DNA from: Clostridium felsineum DSM 794
Lineage (GTDB): Bacteria; Bacillota; Clostridia; Clostridiales; Clostridiaceae
Length of the DNA stretch: 64,000 nt
Direction of reading: 5' to 3'
NCBI RefSeq assembly: GCF_002006355.2
Contig: NZ_CP096980.1
Span: forward strand, 1,116,001 to 1,180,000
Positions 8,864-16,494 of this stretch are shown here, piece after piece. Under the pieces are notes generated by a model. It was not told the origin of the DNA and searched no databases. It saw only the letters and a program-made list of their open reading frames with translations. The number at the start of each line of letters is the position of its first letter. The stretch's first letter is position 1. The position numbers and the translations under genes are program-made.

Positions 8864-10048
8864 ATGGTATCAGAGAAAATGTATGAACTTGGAAGTAAAC
8901 GCTCTGTTATAAGAGAATTGTTTGAATTCGGAAAAAAAAGAGCTGAAGAAGTAGGAGCAGAAAATGTATATGATTTTAGTATTGGAAACCCTAATGTTCC
9001 TGCACCAGAAGCAGTAAAAAAAGCAATACTTGAAATATTAGAAGAAGAAAATCCTGTAGATATTCATAGTTATACAAGTGCGCAAGGAGATTTAAAGGTA
9101 AGAAATACTCTTGCAGAAGATATAAATAAGAGGTTTGGTACAAAATTTGATGGAAACAATTTATATATGACAGTAGGTGCAGCTGCATCAATACATATTT
9201 GTTTTTCAGCCTTAGCAGATAAGGGAGACGAATTTATTACCTTTGCACCATATTTTCCTGAGTATAGATGTTTTGTAGAAGCTGCTGGTGGAAAGCTTGT
9301 AGTAGTTCCTGCAAAAATTCAAGACTTTCAAATAGATTTTGGAGAGTTTGAAAAAAAATTAAATGAAAAAACAAAGGCTGTTATAGTAAATACTCCAAAC
9401 AACCCTTCGGGAGTAGTTTATACAGAGGAGACTATAATAAAGCTTACAGAAATCCTTAAGGCAAAATCAAAGGAATATAATCACCCAATTTATCTTATTT
9501 CTGATGAACCATATCGTGAAATTGCATATGATGTAGAGGTACCATACCTTACAAAATACTATGATAATACTTTTGTATGCTATTCTTACAGTAAATCACT
9601 GTCACTTCCAGGAGAAAGAATAGGATACATTGTTGTACCAAGTGAAATGGAAGAAGCTAAGAAAGTGTACGCAGCTGTTTGTGGAGCTGGCAGAGCACTT
9701 GGATACGTTTGTGCTCCAAGTTTATTTCAAAAGGTAGTAGCTAAATGTACTGGAGTTACAGCGGATATTGAGATTTACAAAAAGAACAGAGATTTGTTAT
9801 ATGATGGGCTAATAAAATTAGGTTACAAATGCGTAAAGCCAGAAGGAGCATTTTATCTTTTCCCAGAAGCTTTAGAAGAAGATGCATGTGCTTTTTCAGA
9901 AAAGGCAAAAAAATATGATTTATTATTAGTTCCAGGGGATGATTTTGGCTGTCCTTCACATGTTCGTATTTCATATTGTGTTACAACGGAGCAAATTTTA
10001 AAAGCACTTCCTATTTTCAAGAAACTTAAAGAAGAATATGATAAATAA
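8864..10048 (+). CDS. PLP-dependent class I/II aminotransferase
   Basis: A 394-residue fold-type I aminotransferase. Visible are NTPNNPSGVVY, the DEPYREIAYD aspartate segment that contacts pyridoxal phosphate, the Schiff-base lysine in SYSKSLSLPGERIGY and the C-terminal arginine in HVRISYC. It transfers an amino group between an amino acid and a 2-oxo acid; aspartate- or alanine-type activity is possible but the substrate cannot be read from the sequence. Start supported by AGGAGG. Single-gene unit closed by a bidirectional terminator. Confidence 0.88.
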   Translation: MVSEKMYELGSKRSVIRELFEFGKKRAEEVGAENVYDFSIGNPNVPAPEAVKKAILEILEEENPVDIHSYTSAQGDLKVRNTLAEDINKRFGTKFDGNNLYMTVGAAASIHICFSALADKGDEFITFAPYFPEYRCFVEAAGGKLVVVPAKIQDFQIDFGEFEKKLNEKTKAVIVNTPNNPSGVVYTEETIIKLTEILKAKSKEYNHPIYLISDEPYREIAYDVEVPYLTKYYDNTFVCYSYSKSLSLPGERIGYIVVPSEMEEAKKVYAAVCGAGRALGYVCAPSLFQKVVAKCTGVTADIEIYKKNRDLLYDGLIKLGYKCVKPEGAFYLFPEALEEDACAFSEKAKKYDLLLVPGDDFGCPSHVRISYCVTTEQILKALPIFKKLKEEYDK

Positions 10049-10050
10049 AA

Positions 10051-10082
10051 AAATGTTAGCAGTTTTCTGCTAACATTTTTTA
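10051..10082. terminator. Bidirectional terminator between convergent genes
   Basis: AAATGTTAGCAG pairs with CTGCTAACATTT around a TTTT loop, with T tracts on both strands. It ends both the aminotransferase gene (+) and the Bax inhibitor-1 gene (-). Confidence 0.88.
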
Positions 10083-10775
10083 TCTTTTTCTTCCAAATAA
10101 TCTTAACATGTAAATAAATAGATTTATAAAATCAAGATATAATGTAAGTGCTCCAAGGATACTTCCCTTTGCAGAAACTTCCATATCATCAGAATAACTT
10201 AAAGACACTGCCATTTTCTTAATCCTTTGAGTATCGTAAGCGGTAATAGCTACAAATATGATAACTCCTATAAAGGATACAATTAATGAAAAAGTATTAT
10301 TAATTATAAAAATATTAACTATAGAAGCAATAATAAGACCTATTAAGCCCATGAGGCATATATTACCTATGCTTGAAAGATCTTTTTTTGTAACATATCC
10401 ATATAAGGACATAGCTCCGAAGGTTCCTGCAGTTATAAAGAAGATACTTGAAATTGAACCTAAATCATAAGCAAGAAATATCCATGAAAATGTAAAACCA
10501 TTTACAACAGAGTATACAAAGAATATTGCAGTTGCAACCTGTGAGGACATTTTATTTATACCTCTTGATAAAAAACCAACAAGAAAAACCTCAGCTATAA
10601 TTAAAACAAAGAAAAGAGATCTGTTTACAAAAATAGCTTCTATCAAGCTTGGTGAAGTTGATACAGCAAGAGCAACTCCAGCAGTAGTTAAAAGGGCTAA
10701 AGTCATCCACATATAAACTTGTTGAATAAAACTTCGAACGCCTTGATTTTCGCGAGATAATCTTAAATCTTCCAT
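10080..10775 (-). CDS. Bax inhibitor-1/YccA family membrane protein
   Basis: A 231-residue integral membrane protein with about seven transmembrane helices, matching BI-1/YccA (PF01027). The conserved C-terminal ALTLYLDFINLFIYMLRLFG and AITAYDTQRIKKM are present, including the aspartates that form the pH-sensing di-aspartyl pair in family members. Bacterial members act as pH-dependent calcium leak channels or modulate membrane proteases. The start has GGAGG 6 bases upstream. Single gene. Confidence 0.87.
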   Translation of the reverse strand: MEDLRLSRENQGVRSFIQQVYMWMTLALLTTAGVALAVSTSPSLIEAIFVNRSLFFVLIIAEVFLVGFLSRGINKMSSQVATAIFFVYSVVNGFTFSWIFLAYDLGSISSIFFITAGTFGAMSLYGYVTKKDLSSIGNICLMGLIGLIIASIVNIFIINNTFSLIVSFIGVIIFVAITAYDTQRIKKMAVSLSYSDDMEVSAKGSILGALTLYLDFINLFIYMLRLFGRKR

Positions 10776-10938
10776 AAGTAACCTCCTAGTTTATATTTAT
10801 TTTGACAGTCTACATTTTATCACAATACATAGCATATAGCAAAATTAATTCAAGGCTTTTTTGTATTAAATTAAAAAATGAATTTTGAATACTTCTATTT
10901 TATAACATATAAATTACCATTATAATAATATGCAGAAA

Positions 10939-10947
10939 TGATATAAT
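10939..10947 (+). promoter_or_regulatory. Extended -10 promoter of acyP
   Basis: TGATATAAT about 43 bases upstream of the acylphosphatase start. Confidence 0.5.
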
Positions 10948-10989
10948 ATACACAAAAAGAATAATATATTTTACATAGAGGTGGATTTC

Positions 10990-11262
10990 ATGGAAAGATA
11001 TTTAGTGAAGGTAAGTGGAAGGGTTCAAGGGGTTGGATTTAGGTACTTTGTGCAGTCTACAGCAGGTCTTAACCAAATAACTGGAACAGTAGAAAACTGT
11101 GAGGATGGAACTGTTAGAATAGAAATTCAGGGCGAAGACGATAACATAAACAAATTTTTATATGAAATAAGAAAGGGCAATACCTTTGTGCACATAGATG
11201 AGATGGTTACTAAAAAAATAGAAATTATTGACAAAGAAAGGAAGTTTAAGATAAAATATTAA
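10990..11262 (+). CDS. acyP: Acylphosphatase
   Basis: A 90-residue single-domain acylphosphatase (PF00708). The catalytic loop GRVQGVGFRYF contains the essential arginine, and VENCEDGTVRIEIQG contains the catalytic asparagine. It hydrolyses carboxyl-phosphate bonds such as those of acetyl phosphate or 1,3-bisphosphoglycerate. The ATG at 10990 is chosen because GAGGTG sits 6 bases upstream. A GTG at 10981 overlaps that ribosome site. Confidence 0.92.
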   Translation: MERYLVKVSGRVQGVGFRYFVQSTAGLNQITGTVENCEDGTVRIEIQGEDDNINKFLYEIRKGNTFVHIDEMVTKKIEIIDKERKFKIKY

Positions 11263-11347
11263 TGGTAATATTTAACAAAAACGAGGATATATTTTAATAA
11301 CTAGCATAAGTATACTAATATAAAGGGCAGAGTTTCAAAAATAAGTT

Positions 11348-11397
11348 ACAGCCCCAAAGTATGACATTACTGTTTTATGCTTTTGGGTTGTACTTTT
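11348..11397 (+). terminator. Possible terminator downstream of acyP
   Basis: An imperfect 15-bp stem with several wobbles (11348-11362 with 11377-11391) followed by a weak T stretch. The remaining 11263-11490 contains no gene. Confidence 0.4.
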
Positions 11398-11490
11398 GTA
11401 CTTAGAATACCAAAATGGGTAATAAGAAGGTTTATATGTATTATTTTCCTAATAAGTATTATAATATTAATAAGAGAAGGGGTGTATTAT

Positions 11491-11874
11491 ATGTTGGACA
11501 TAGTTGCAGCTATTCTCACAAATGAAAACGATGAAATACTAATAACAAAGATAGCTGAAGGAAAAAACAATGGGGGATGCTTCGAATTTCCAGGTGGAAA
11601 AATTGAAAACGGAGAAACCAGAAGAGAAGCACTAGCTAGAGAGGTAAAAGAAGAACTTGATATTGATATTAAAGTTGGAGAATATTTCGGCGAAAGTGTT
11701 TATAATGATGGTGGACTTGGAATAAAACTGAATGCATTCAAAGGCAAAATAGTGGGTGGAGATATAAAACTTTCTGTTCATGATGAGTACAAATGGGTTA
11801 AAAAAGATGAGTTAAAAGATTTTAAATTTTTACCTGCAGACGAAAAGATTGTTGAGGAACTTATAGCTAACTAA
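11491..11874 (+). CDS. NUDIX hydrolase, MutT/8-oxo-dGTPase-like
   Basis: A 127-residue NUDIX protein. The NUDIX box runs GGKIENGE..REALAREVKEELDI (35-58), with all metal-binding glutamates. The short MutT-like length and the FEFPGGKIE start suggest a (deoxy)nucleoside triphosphate pyrophosphatase that clears oxidised nucleotides. The ATG at 11491 follows a GAAGGGGTG site; an upstream in-frame GTG at 11377 falls in the hairpin region and would add a hydrophobic stretch not seen in MutT. The methyltransferase gene begins 19 bases after the stop. Confidence 0.82.
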   Translation: MLDIVAAILTNENDEILITKIAEGKNNGGCFEFPGGKIENGETRREALAREVKEELDIDIKVGEYFGESVYNDGGLGIKLNAFKGKIVGGDIKLSVHDEYKWVKKDELKDFKFLPADEKIVEELIAN

Positions 11875-11893
11875 AGGAGAGGCGGTTTTTTGG

Positions 11894-12502
11894 ATGAATT
11901 TTGATAAATATGCTAAAGAATGGGATAATGAAGCAAGAATTAATAGGGCAAGCTTAATAGTAGAGGAAATAAAAAAAGCTATACCCTTGGATAAAAGTTA
12001 TTCTGCCATGGAATTTGGATGCGGCACTGGGCTTATAAGCTTCAACCTTCAAAATGAATTTAAAAGGATTACATTGGTTGATGCATCAGAAGGTATGATA
12101 GAAGTTGTTAATTCAAAGATAAATAGATATAAAGTAGACAATATGAAAGCAAAAAAACTGGATATATTTAAAGAGCCTTTAAAAGAAAAATATGATGTTA
12201 TTTATACATCTATGGTGCTTCATCACATTGAAGATACTAAAAAAGTAGTTAAAATATTTTATGACTATTTAAATGAAGGTGGATATCTGTGTATTGTTGA
12301 TTTAAACACGGAGGATGGAAGCTTTCATGCAAGTGAAAAAGATTTTCATGGACATAATGGATTTGATCAAGAAGAATTCAAGAAAATTTTAATGAGCACG
12401 GGATTTAAGAAAACTGAATCTAAAACGTTTTTTGAGGACAAGAAAAATATGGCGGGGAAAGATATAGAGTACTCCTTATTTATACTTAAAGGTGAAAAAT
12501 AA
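11894..12502 (+). CDS. Class I SAM-dependent methyltransferase
   Basis: 202 residues with the Rossmann-type methyltransferase fold: motif I EFGCGTGLISF, the acidic residue after strand 2 (LVDASEGM), motif IV YDVIYTSMVLHHIED and motif VI-like NEGGYLCIVDL. It resembles UbiE/small-molecule methyltransferases. The acceptor is unknown. The ribosome site (GGAGAGGCGG) lies directly behind the NUDIX stop, so the pair is likely co-transcribed. Confidence 0.8.
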   Translation: MNFDKYAKEWDNEARINRASLIVEEIKKAIPLDKSYSAMEFGCGTGLISFNLQNEFKRITLVDASEGMIEVVNSKINRYKVDNMKAKKLDIFKEPLKEKYDVIYTSMVLHHIEDTKKVVKIFYDYLNEGGYLCIVDLNTEDGSFHASEKDFHGHNGFDQEEFKKILMSTGFKKTESKTFFEDKKNMAGKDIEYSLFILKGEK

Positions 12503-12512
12503 ACTGTAAAAG

Positions 12513-12546
12513 ATGCTAGCGGGCTTTGGTCTGCTAGTATTTTTAT
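12513..12546 (+). terminator. Terminator of the NUDIX-methyltransferase unit
   Basis: ATGCTAGC pairs with GCTAGTAT around a 12-base loop, followed by TTTTATTT. Confidence 0.75.
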
Positions 12547-12669
12547 TTAACAGGCTTGTACAATGATAAAAGATTTGGAGACCTAGAAGGAATAGCACAG
12601 GCACCCTTGAGTTTTTTTGGACTTGCTATTATTGGAGGAGGAGTTTTATGCAATAACAAATACATATGA
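12538..12669 (+). pseudogene. C-terminal remnant of a small membrane-protein gene
   Basis: An open frame of 43 codons with no ATG and no ribosome site ends at TGA 12669. It encodes a hydrophobic tail (APLSFFGLAIIGGGVLCNNK) and is followed at once by a perfect 14-bp terminator. A strong terminator without a complete gene before it suggests the leftover 3' end of a deleted gene. The family was not recognised. Confidence 0.4.
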
Positions 12670-12670
12670 A

Positions 12671-12716
12671 AGAATGAACAAGCTAATCGTAAGTCAGCTT
12701 GTTCATTCTTTTTTTA
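12671..12716 (+). terminator. Strong orphan terminator
   Basis: Perfect 14-bp inverted repeat (12671-12684 with 12696-12709) followed by seven T. It follows only a gene remnant and precedes the TetR promoter. Confidence 0.88.
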
Positions 12717-12734
12717 TAAAACATCAAAAACACA

Positions 12735-12764
12735 TTGACAAAAATATTCTAAAAGGCATACAAT
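12735..12764 (+). promoter_or_regulatory. Sigma-A promoter of the TetR-flavoprotein operon
   Basis: Perfect TTGACA (12735-12740), an 18-base spacer and TACAAT (12759-12764), just upstream of the palindromic operator at 12773. Confidence 0.75.
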
Positions 12765-12772
12765 AAAATAAA

Positions 12773-12787
12773 TTGAACGATGTTCAA
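12773..12787. promoter_or_regulatory. Palindromic operator, probable TetR autoregulatory site
   Basis: TTGAACGATGTTCAA is a perfect inverted repeat with 6-base arms and a 3-base centre. It lies at about the transcription start of the TetR gene, where a bound repressor would block RNA polymerase. Spacing and position fit a TetR-family operator, so autorepression is inferred. Confidence 0.7.
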
Positions 12788-12800
12788 AAATGGAGGGCAT

Positions 12801-13400
12801 ATGAATAAATCAGAGTTTGTAAAAGAAAAAATAATTGAAGCAGCAATAGAACTTATAAAAAGTAGCAGCGGGGAGATTAATGAAATAACTACTCGCAGCA
12901 TTGCCAAAAAAGCAGAGGTGGGCTTAGGTCTAGTTAATTATCATTTTAAGTCAAAAGATAACTTAATTGAAATTGCTGTTCAAAAAATTATTGAAGGAAT
13001 AATTAAAAATTTTAAACCAAATATTGAAGAAAAAATAAATCCTATAGACAGGCTAAAAGAGGTTTCTAAAGAAGTAGCGGATTTTTTAATTGAAAACCCG
13101 TCAGTTTCTAAAATATCTATAGTGGGAGATATGATGAACCCTAGAGCTTTAGATAACACAATGAAAACAGTTAAAGGCTTTATGTTTTCATTGGAGGATG
13201 TAGAGTTTTCAGAAAAGGAAAAAGCACTTTTAAGTTTTATTTTAACCTCGGTACTTCAAAATGCTTTTTTAAGAAAAGAGGTTACAAAAAATAGTTTTGG
13301 GTTTAACTTTGATGAAAAGAATAGTAGAGACATTTTTATTGATTTTGTAATAGATAGATTATTTATTGGGAGAGATAAGGATGAAAATATTAATAATTAA
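12801..13400 (+). CDS. TetR/AcrR-family transcriptional regulator
   Basis: 199 residues. The N-terminal helix-turn-helix domain (about 8-55) shows the TetR pattern with ITTRSIAKKAEVGLGLVNYH followed by FKSKDNLIEIAV. The C-terminal half is an all-helical ligand-binding domain without a recognisable ligand. The ATG at 12801 has GGAGGG upstream and lies behind the palindromic operator. It overlaps the flavoprotein gene by 20 bases, so the two are translated from one message and the regulator probably controls its neighbour. Confidence 0.88.
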   Translation: MNKSEFVKEKIIEAAIELIKSSSGEINEITTRSIAKKAEVGLGLVNYHFKSKDNLIEIAVQKIIEGIIKNFKPNIEEKINPIDRLKEVSKEVADFLIENPSVSKISIVGDMMNPRALDNTMKTVKGFMFSLEDVEFSEKEKALLSFILTSVLQNAFLRKEVTKNSFGFNFDEKNSRDIFIDFVIDRLFIGRDKDENINN

Positions 13401-14172
13401 CGGAGGAATTAGACTAGGAAATACATGGACATTAGCTAAACTAGTAAAAAAAGAACTTAATTTACTTTCGGATGAAATAGAGTATAAGGAAATTCATCTT
13501 AAAGATTTAAATTTGCCCTTTTGTCTAGGGTGCAGCTTATGCTTTAGAAAGGGTCATAAACTGTGTCCACATAACAGCATAATTGAAAAATTAATGGAGG
13601 CAATAGAAAATAGTGATGGGGTTATTTTTTCAGCACCAACTTATATTATGTCTATGCCAGCTTTGACAAAAAACTTTGTGGATCATTTGTGTTTTATGTT
13701 TCACAGACCAAGATACTTCAATAAAAAAGTACTCGTTATATCAACCACAGGAGGAGTTGGAGCTAAAAATGCTGTGAAAACAATGATAGGTTACTTTAAA
13801 GGGTGGGGATTCAATAAAGCATATGGACTTTGGATAAGTTCTAATAGCTGGAATAACTATGTAGTAAAGGAAAAACACAAAATAAGAACTAAAGCTGTAG
13901 TTGAAAAATTCTATAAAGATGTTGAAAGTAAAAAGCTTCACACCCCAGATTATTCAGTTTTAATACCGTATAATCTTTTCCGTGGAATGAGCTTTGATTA
14001 TGTAAAAGGAAAGGAATATGAGACAGCTGATGGGGAGTTCTGGCAAAACAGAATAGCCGAGCCTTATGATAAAAGTGTACCATTGCCAATTATAAAAAGA
14101 ATTTTTGGCAATATATTTTATATGCTAGGTAAAAAACTATCTAAGAGAGTAATAGTAACCTATAAAAAATGA
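13381..14172 (+). CDS. Iron-sulfur flavoprotein / NAD(P)H-dependent FMN reductase family
   Basis: 263 residues with a flavodoxin-like fold: beta-1 and phosphate loop MKILIINGGIRLGNTW, then GVIFSAPTYIMSMPALTKNF. Four cysteines in a compact CX2CX2CX7C motif (C48, C51, C54, C62) match the 4Fe-4S ligand arrangement of Isf-type iron-sulfur flavoproteins of anaerobes. It probably binds FMN and one cluster and passes electrons to or from ferredoxin or an oxidised substrate. A C-terminal extension of about 80 residues (from 180) is longer than in the simplest Isf. Expressed with the TetR gene, whose effector may be a substrate. Confidence 0.75.
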   Translation: MKILIINGGIRLGNTWTLAKLVKKELNLLSDEIEYKEIHLKDLNLPFCLGCSLCFRKGHKLCPHNSIIEKLMEAIENSDGVIFSAPTYIMSMPALTKNFVDHLCFMFHRPRYFNKKVLVISTTGGVGAKNAVKTMIGYFKGWGFNKAYGLWISSNSWNNYVVKEKHKIRTKAVVEKFYKDVESKKLHTPDYSVLIPYNLFRGMSFDYVKGKEYETADGEFWQNRIAEPYDKSVPLPIIKRIFGNIFYMLGKKLSKRVIVTYKK

Positions 14173-14236
14173 AAATTACCTGTCAAGGTATGCTATAGTA
14201 GAGTATGTATTTAAATTTAAAATGGATGTGATATAA

Positions 14237-14683
14237 ATGAAGATTTATGTTGATGCGGATGCCTGTCCAGTAGTTTTTATTGTAGAAAAGGTTGCAAAAG
14301 AAATGAAAATTCCAGTTACATTATTATGTGACACAAACCATATACTAAATTCCACCTACAGTGAGATCAAAGTAATTGGAGCAGGAGCGGATGCGGTGGA
14401 TTTTGCACTAATTAATCTTTGTCATAAAAATGATGTAGTTGTTACTCAAGATTATGGGGTGGCAGCTATGGCACTAGGAAAGGGCGCTTTAGCTATCCAT
14501 CAATCAGGAAAACTATATGAAAATGATAATATAGATAGAATGCTTATGGAAAGGCACATAGCAAAAAAAGCAAGGAGAGCTTCTTCTAAAAATCATATGA
14601 AAGGTCCTAAAAAAAGAACAACTGAGGATGATGAAAGATTTGAAGCTGCTTTCAGAAGATTGCTTTCAAAAAGAAATGAATAA
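14237..14683 (+). CDS. YaiI/YqxD family protein (DUF188)
   Basis: 148 residues, the normal length for UPF0178. It has the family start MKIYVDADACPV and the middle VVTQDYGVAAMALGKGA; the arrangement of aspartates is PIN-nuclease-like. The basic C-terminus (ARRASSKNHMKGPKKRT) could bind nucleic acid. The function is not established. Ends in a large terminator. Confidence 0.88.
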   Translation: MKIYVDADACPVVFIVEKVAKEMKIPVTLLCDTNHILNSTYSEIKVIGAGADAVDFALINLCHKNDVVVTQDYGVAAMALGKGALAIHQSGKLYENDNIDRMLMERHIAKKARRASSKNHMKGPKKRTTEDDERFEAAFRRLLSKRNE

Positions 14684-14685
14684 AA

Positions 14686-14744
14686 CTTATAAACAAAACT
14701 GCCACTGAGGTTAATAAAATCCCAGTGGCAATTTTGTTTATAAG
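14686..14744. terminator. Large terminator hairpin
   Basis: A long, almost perfect inverted repeat: CTTATAAACAAAA plus TGCCACTG on the left and the complementary CAGTGGCA plus TTTTGTTTATAAG on the right. T-rich arms on both strands make it a likely bidirectional terminator after the DUF188 gene. The stretch 14745-14962 behind it is an untranslated leader without other recognised elements. Confidence 0.8.
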
Positions 14745-14962
14745 ATAACTGTCACATACAAGGCAATATATTCTTAAGGTTATAACCTATAATATAAATG
14801 AGAGAAGTTTTTTTATAGGCTAAGGGCTGTTTAAATGCTATTACAGATAAAACTGTGACTAATTATGTAGGGGGGAGTATAAAATTAATTTGCAAAAAAT
14901 AGGCATAAATTATAAAATATAAATAATAGGTAATAAAATGTATTACAAGGGGGAATTGTAAA

Positions 14963-16426
14963 ATGAAAAGAAAGCTCATTATAGGAATAATTGCAGCGGT
15001 ATTTACAACTGTTAATATAGCTTGTTTAAAAAGTAATGTAAAGGCAAATGCACCAGCTAATATGGTTGGAGTAACTTATCAAGGACATGTACAAAACATA
15101 GGCTGGCAAGGTGAAGTAAGTAATGGACAAGAGGCAGGAACAGATGGGCAAGCTCTTAGAGTGGAAGCGTTAAAACTAAAATTAAATAATGCGCCAGAGG
15201 GAGCCCACATCGAATACCAAACGCATGTACAAAATATAGGTTGGCAAGGTTGGGTACAAGATGGAGCAGAAGCGGGAACAGACGGACAAAGTCTTCGAGT
15301 GGAAGCAATACAAATAAAACTTAAGAATATGCCAGGTTACAGTATTGAGTATAGAGCACATGTACAGAATGTAGGATGGCAGGATTGGGTAAGCGATGGT
15401 CAAGAAGCAGGAACAGATGGAAAAGCACTTAGAGTAGAGGCACTTGAAATTAGAATAGTTAGGACAAGTGATAATACAACAGTAGGAGTTGCTTATGCTG
15501 GTCATGTACAAAATGTTGGCTGGCAGCAAGCTGTTGAAAATGGCCAAGTATCAGGAACAGAAGGACAAGCACTTAGAGTTGAGGCATTAAAGTTAAATTT
15601 AAATAATGCACCAGTAGGAGCTCATATAAAATATCAAACTCATGTGCAAAATATAGGCTGGCAAAGTCCAGTAGAGGATGGAATAGAAGCAGGAACAGAT
15701 GGAAAAAGCCTTAGAGTTGAAGCAGTAAAAATAGCACTAGAAGATATGCCAGGGTACAGCGTTCAATATAGAGCACACGTGGAAAATGTAGGCTGGCAGG
15801 ATTGGAAAAGTGATGGACAAGAGGCAGGAACAGATGGAAAAGCACTTAGAATAGAGGCTATTGAGGTTAGGATAGTTAAGACAAAAGATAACATTACACC
15901 AACACCACAGCCTTTTATAAATGATGACACAGTAATTCCAGACAATCCTACAAAGATGCAACCTGATACTAAAAGTATGAATACGGATTTTACATTATCT
16001 GATCAGCTAAATACGGCAATGGGGAAGACAAAGACACCAACTGGAACTATATATGGATATAATAATGGCAAACAGATAAGTGGTGATGTTTTTAATAGTA
16101 TTGATATAGATGGAAATAAGACAGCAATACAATTAATGACAACTGATGAAATGAAAGCAGATATTGAAAGTGCATACAATGATAATAATGGTGGATTGTA
16201 TACAGCTAATGGGAATATATATAAGGTAGTTAATGTATACAAAGAATATAGTTCAACAAGTGGCAAAAATTTAGATAGTCTTAAAGCAGCGGCAGAGAAA
16301 CTTAACACTCAGTTTTTAATCTCAGGTTTTGATTCATCTCAAACCTTTGATAGATTTTATGTAAATACAGACGGTTCAGGAACCTATTGGGTTGACAGAG
16401 TTGTAGCATATTTTACTAATAAATAA
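14963..16426 (+). CDS. Secreted ChW-repeat protein with unknown C-terminal domain
   Basis: 487 residues. An N-terminal signal peptide (MKRKLIIGIIAAVFTTVNIA) is followed by six clostridial hydrophobic W repeats (ChW, PF07538; about 35-310), each with HVQNxGWQ, an E/Q-AGTDGxxLRVEA core and a hydrophobic end. They form two ABC triplets: A starts GVTY/GVAY, B starts GAHI.YQTH, C starts PGYS..YRAH. The last 170 residues are a separate domain I do not recognise. ChW modules are thought to mediate cell-surface or substrate contacts in C. acetobutylicum. The ribosome site is AGGGGGAA. Followed by another secreted protein and a second ChW gene. Confidence 0.88.
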   Translation: MKRKLIIGIIAAVFTTVNIACLKSNVKANAPANMVGVTYQGHVQNIGWQGEVSNGQEAGTDGQALRVEALKLKLNNAPEGAHIEYQTHVQNIGWQGWVQDGAEAGTDGQSLRVEAIQIKLKNMPGYSIEYRAHVQNVGWQDWVSDGQEAGTDGKALRVEALEIRIVRTSDNTTVGVAYAGHVQNVGWQQAVENGQVSGTEGQALRVEALKLNLNNAPVGAHIKYQTHVQNIGWQSPVEDGIEAGTDGKSLRVEAVKIALEDMPGYSVQYRAHVENVGWQDWKSDGQEAGTDGKALRIEAIEVRIVKTKDNITPTPQPFINDDTVIPDNPTKMQPDTKSMNTDFTLSDQLNTAMGKTKTPTGTIYGYNNGKQISGDVFNSIDIDGNKTAIQLMTTDEMKADIESAYNDNNGGLYTANGNIYKVVNVYKEYSSTSGKNLDSLKAAAEKLNTQFLISGFDSSQTFDRFYVNTDGSGTYWVDRVVAYFTNK

Positions 16427-16431
16427 TTTTA

Positions 16432-16462
16432 TAAAAACTTCTCATTATAGGATGAGGAGTTT
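16432..16462 (+). terminator. Terminator after the first ChW gene
   Basis: AAAACTTCTCAT and ATGAGGAGTTTTTTA pair around a short loop and end in T residues. Confidence 0.65.
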
Positions 16463-16494
16463 TTTATTTTGCAAATAATTTTGGAGGCAATAAA

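Noticed and set aside
14820..14860. A 13-base match (TTTAAATGCTATT) between the ChW leader and the lysozyme leader, both preceded by GGGCTG
   Set aside because: In the lysozyme leader these bases form one hairpin arm, but the ChW leader lacks the partner arm; chance in AT-rich DNA cannot be excluded.
14963..15900. Periodic repeats as a CRISPR array
   Set aside because: The repeats are coding, about 130-140 bases long, divergent, and translate to ChW modules.
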